The notes beneath the pieces are model-generated. The model did not search any database. It saw nothing but the letters and a program-made list of their open reading frames with translations, and was not told where the DNA came from. Positions 62,408 through 64,000 of a DNA stretch of 64,000 nt are shown here, piece after piece. The stretch's first letter is position 1. Every line of letters starts with the position of its first letter. The DNA is taken from the NCBI GenBank assembly GCA_046350095.1, contig JAXMBA010000006.1, positions 186,001 through 250,000 on the forward strand, read 5' to 3'. The translations under genes were made by a program, and so were the position numbers. The stretch is from Urbifossiella sp046350095 (lineage in GTDB: Bacteria; Planctomycetota; Planctomycetia; Gemmatales; Gemmataceae).

Positions 62408-62647
62408 ATGCTGCGGCGCGTCGTCCGGGCGAAGCGGTTCAAGTACGCGGACTGCCGGAACATGACCCGGCAGGACCAGGCCAACTTCGACTGGCTTGTC
62501 GGGGGCGGCTTTTTCGCGGTCGTCGGGGACGGGAGGTTCGAGGTGACCGATAAGGGCCGCGAAGCGGCCGACCTCGGTATGTACGACTGGGAGCCGGGGG
62601 CGCTGCCCCCGGCAGGTCCGACGGCGATGCCGCAGAAGCGGTCCTAG
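62408..62647 (+). CDS. Small hypothetical protein, possible winged-helix type
   Basis: A 79-residue frame from the ATG of MLRRVVRAKRFKYADCRNMT; a TTG at 62372 giving MAQLSLGESRWRMLRR is the alternative start. It continues RQDQANFDWLVGGGFFAVVG and DGRFEVTDKGREAADLGMYD. The helix-turn-helix-wing feel (LVGGGFFxxxGDGxFEVTDKGR) resembles small winged-helix domains, where a hairpin ends in VTDKGR. The Pro/Ala tail is probably an extension. It is convergent with the short sigma-like gene. The family resemblance to small Gemmataceae proteins is from memory. Confidence 0.55.
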   Translation: MLRRVVRAKRFKYADCRNMTRQDQANFDWLVGGGFFAVVGDGRFEVTDKGREAADLGMYDWEPGALPPAGPTAMPQKRS

Positions 62648-62704
62648 CCCGGGTAGCGAAGGTCCCCGGTTCGCAAGCCGACCGCGAGCCCCTCGCGTCA
62701 GACG

Positions 62705-63202
62705 CTACGCGGCGTCCCGGAGGGCGGCGCAGAGCCGCAGACGGGCGCCGTGCAGCCGACTCTTGACCGCCGGGACGGACACGCCGAGTAGCTCCCCGAC
62801 AGCGGCGGCGGACAACCCCTCCACGTCGGTCAGCACGAACGGGTCGCGGTAGGCCGGGGGCAGGGCGGCGACAGCCGCCTCCAGACGGGCCGACCGGTCA
62901 CCGGCGGGCACCTCGGCCGCGGCCGGTTCGCCCGGGGCGGTCGGCCGCGTCCGCCGGAGGTCCAGGACGGCGCGGACGGTGAGCCGGAAGAGTCGGTCCG
63001 GGTCGAACGGTCCGACCCGGAGTACGGCTTCCTTGGTCGCGTCTTCCGCGTCCGCCTCACTCCCAGTCAGGCGGAAGGCGACGGAGTACGCCCGTGCGAC
63101 GGCCTCGGCCGACCCGGCGGGGAGGTCCCCGCCCCCGGTTGCCGGCCGGGAGCTTGTCAGGTCGGGTGATTTACGCTCGCTCCGGAAAAGGCTCTGCTGC
63201 AT
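62705..63202 (-). CDS. Short ECF sigma-like protein
   Basis: The 165-residue protein starts at the ATG of MQQSLFRSERKSPDLTSSRP. Region 2 is weak and partial (VARAYSVAFRLTGSEADAED; ATKEAVLRV), and the -10 recognition part is shortened. Region 4 is complete (ARLEAAVAALPPAYRDPFVL; TDVEGLSAAAVGELLGVSVP; AVKSRLHGARLRLCAALR). The usual [DE]LVQE motif reads DATKEAV. It could be a diverged ECF sigma or a region-4 DNA-binding regulator. No anti-sigma gene is adjacent. Twin palindromes lie 330-390 nt upstream of its start. Confidence 0.7.
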   Translation of the reverse strand: MQQSLFRSERKSPDLTSSRPATGGGDLPAGSAEAVARAYSVAFRLTGSEADAEDATKEAVLRVGPFDPDRLFRLTVRAVLDLRRTRPTAPGEPAAAEVPAGDRSARLEAAVAALPPAYRDPFVLTDVEGLSAAAVGELLGVSVPAVKSRLHGARLRLCAALRDAA

Positions 63203-63872
63203 CGGTGGTGCCTGAGTGTGGTCCGTTCGGAGTCGCTCGGCCACCGGGGTTGGGGAGGCCGTGGGGCTTTGAGGGCAGCCTTGACCCGACGCCGGCAAGT
63301 TTTCGAGGGCGAAACGGAACCGGTGATTCGAGGAAGTCCCGGCCGATGGGCGCGACCGGGAAGGTCACCACCCGTGGGCAATGCTGGGCGGGCTGGGCGA
63401 GCAAGTGGTGACGGCAGGAAATATGCAGAGGATGTGCCGGCTGAGAAACTCTCTTCCCAGAAACGCGCTAACCCAAGCTAGCAAATGACTAAGGGCGGAC
63501 CAGAAAAATGCGATTGCCTGGCGTCACCGGGATTGTGTCGGCTAATCCGACACCGAGTGGGCGGGGGACTCGACGCTGTCGGAATACCCGACACGCCGCA
63601 TGTTGACTCAGGGCGAGGGCTCGCTTACGGTTCCTTCGCACCGGTCGTAACCTCTTGACTGAACGGGCGGCAGTCGAGGAGCGCGGCCGGTCCTAGTTGC
63701 TGGTGGTCGTCACGCCGCTGGTTGGTGCCCCGCCGTCGAGTTGATCCGCTTCATCACGTCCGCCCCCTCTTTCATAACGCCACCGCTCGCGCGACCACGG
63801 CCCAACGCGGCACAAGGCGTCGGATGCTAAGAGCTACAAACCGGCGCCCACTTCCTGCACGACTTACCTGCT
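63203..63872. other. 670-nt gap with no convincing gene
   Basis: Between the sigma-like start and the last incomplete gene no frame shows planctomycete-type codon use. The GC content is uneven and falls around 63420-63520. The only structured signal is the pair of palindromes at 63536-63593. Both flanking genes are transcribed away from this gap, so it must hold their promoters. Confidence 0.6.
63536..63593. promoter_or_regulatory. Twin operators TGTCGG-N5-CCGACA
   Basis: Two perfect 17-bp palindromes, TGTCGGCTAATCCGACA (63536-63552) and TGTCGGAATACCCGACA (63577-63593), have the same arms and different 5-nt centres. Their centres are 41 bp apart, close to four helical turns, so two dimers would sit on the same DNA face. 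The first extends to a seven-base arm (GTGTCGG). Such pairs are typical of repressor or activator sites in a divergent promoter region. The binding protein is unknown. Confidence 0.75.
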
Positions 63873-64000
63873 ATGCCTTCGGTCGCTCTGGTCGAAGCAC
63901 TCCGGCCGCTCGGCCACGTCAAGGACAACCCGTGGCTGGACGTGCCGTACCCGAACGCGCCGCGAGGCAAGCGCGTCCGGGTGCCGGAGGAAGACACGGT
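63873..64000 (+). CDS. Incomplete gene at the window edge
   Basis: An ATG opens a frame with no stop to the window end: MPSVALVEALRPLGHVKDNP, then WLDVPYPNAPRGKRVRVPEE. Almost all third positions are G or C, as in real genes here, so a coding start is likely. The 42 residues are too few to recognise a family; no signal peptide is present. A good ribosome binding site is not obvious (CACGACTTACCTGCT precedes the ATG). Confidence 0.4.
   Translation, partial: MPSVALVEALRPLGHVKDNPWLDVPYPNAPRGKRVRVPEEDT

Noticed and set aside
63218..63481. Plus-strand frame upstream of the twin palindromes
   Set aside because: It overlaps the sigma-like promoter region, has no ribosome binding site and shows random Arg/Gly composition.

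Overview
The window is very GC-rich bacterial DNA with G/C-ending codons, and its gene content points to the Planctomycetota, most likely the Gemmataceae. The markers are a paired DUF1592-type cytochrome protein and DUF1552 protein, a DUF1549/DUF1553 protein, two tandem TIGR03067 proteins, a TIGR04137-type small basic protein, a Planctomycetes-family sigma factor next to a Ser/Thr kinase with WD40 repeats, and two secreted proteins that begin with the planctomycete LEDR motif. No rRNA, intact tRNA or CRISPR array is visible. Family names are recognised by eye from the translations; no searches were run.

Layout. 1-10 kb: a partial spermidine-synthase-like membrane protein, an Hsp70, two TIGR03067 proteins, a ceramidase-like protein, a possible ParB-like toxin/partner pair, the DUF1552 and DUF1592 genes separated by a 44-bp perfect inverted repeat, and a single-domain response regulator. 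10-23 kb: an ATP-grasp-like protein, a sulfatase, a VTT membrane protein, a TIGR00300 protein, a class V aminotransferase, a YdjM-like membrane hydrolase, a Ser/Thr kinase with a degenerate receiver tail, an acetyltransferase and unknown secreted or membrane proteins. 23-33 kb: a Gly-rich FG-GAP surface protein split by an apparent frameshift, a TerC with an extra periplasmic domain, an acyltransferase, a KDPG aldolase/KDG kinase/NAD(P)HX epimerase run and an amidase. 33-47 kb: small conserved proteins, a FolK-SDR fusion, a pYEATS membrane protein, a shortened SecA paralogue, an acyltransferase, a LOG protein, a DUF1549/1553 protein, a large anti-sigma-like membrane protein and a DUF1254/DUF1214 protein.

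47-50 kb is a likely SOS operon: a Y-family polymerase, a 150-residue partner and an SRAP (HMCES/YedK) protein behind a GAAC-N4-GTTC box that lies inside the promoter. 50-59 kb is a three-gene operon transcribed right to left: an ECF-type sigma factor, a 1,646-residue secreted protein with FG-GAP and calcium-binding toxin-like repeats, and a 1,128-residue WD40 Ser/Thr kinase.

At 59.33 kb there is a 42-nt 3' half of a tRNA-Lys(CTT) on the minus strand, broken at the anticodon loop. This is what tyrosine-recombinase islands leave at their distal end, so the sequence to its right (SprT-like protein, PQQ-propeller protein, a broken Gemmataceae HTH gene, a short sigma-like gene, twin palindromic operators and an incomplete last gene) may belong to an integrated element. 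Coding density falls in this last part.

Several intergenic gaps hold large inverted repeats of different families. One of them supplies the C-terminus of the KDPG aldolase and directly abuts the next start codon.
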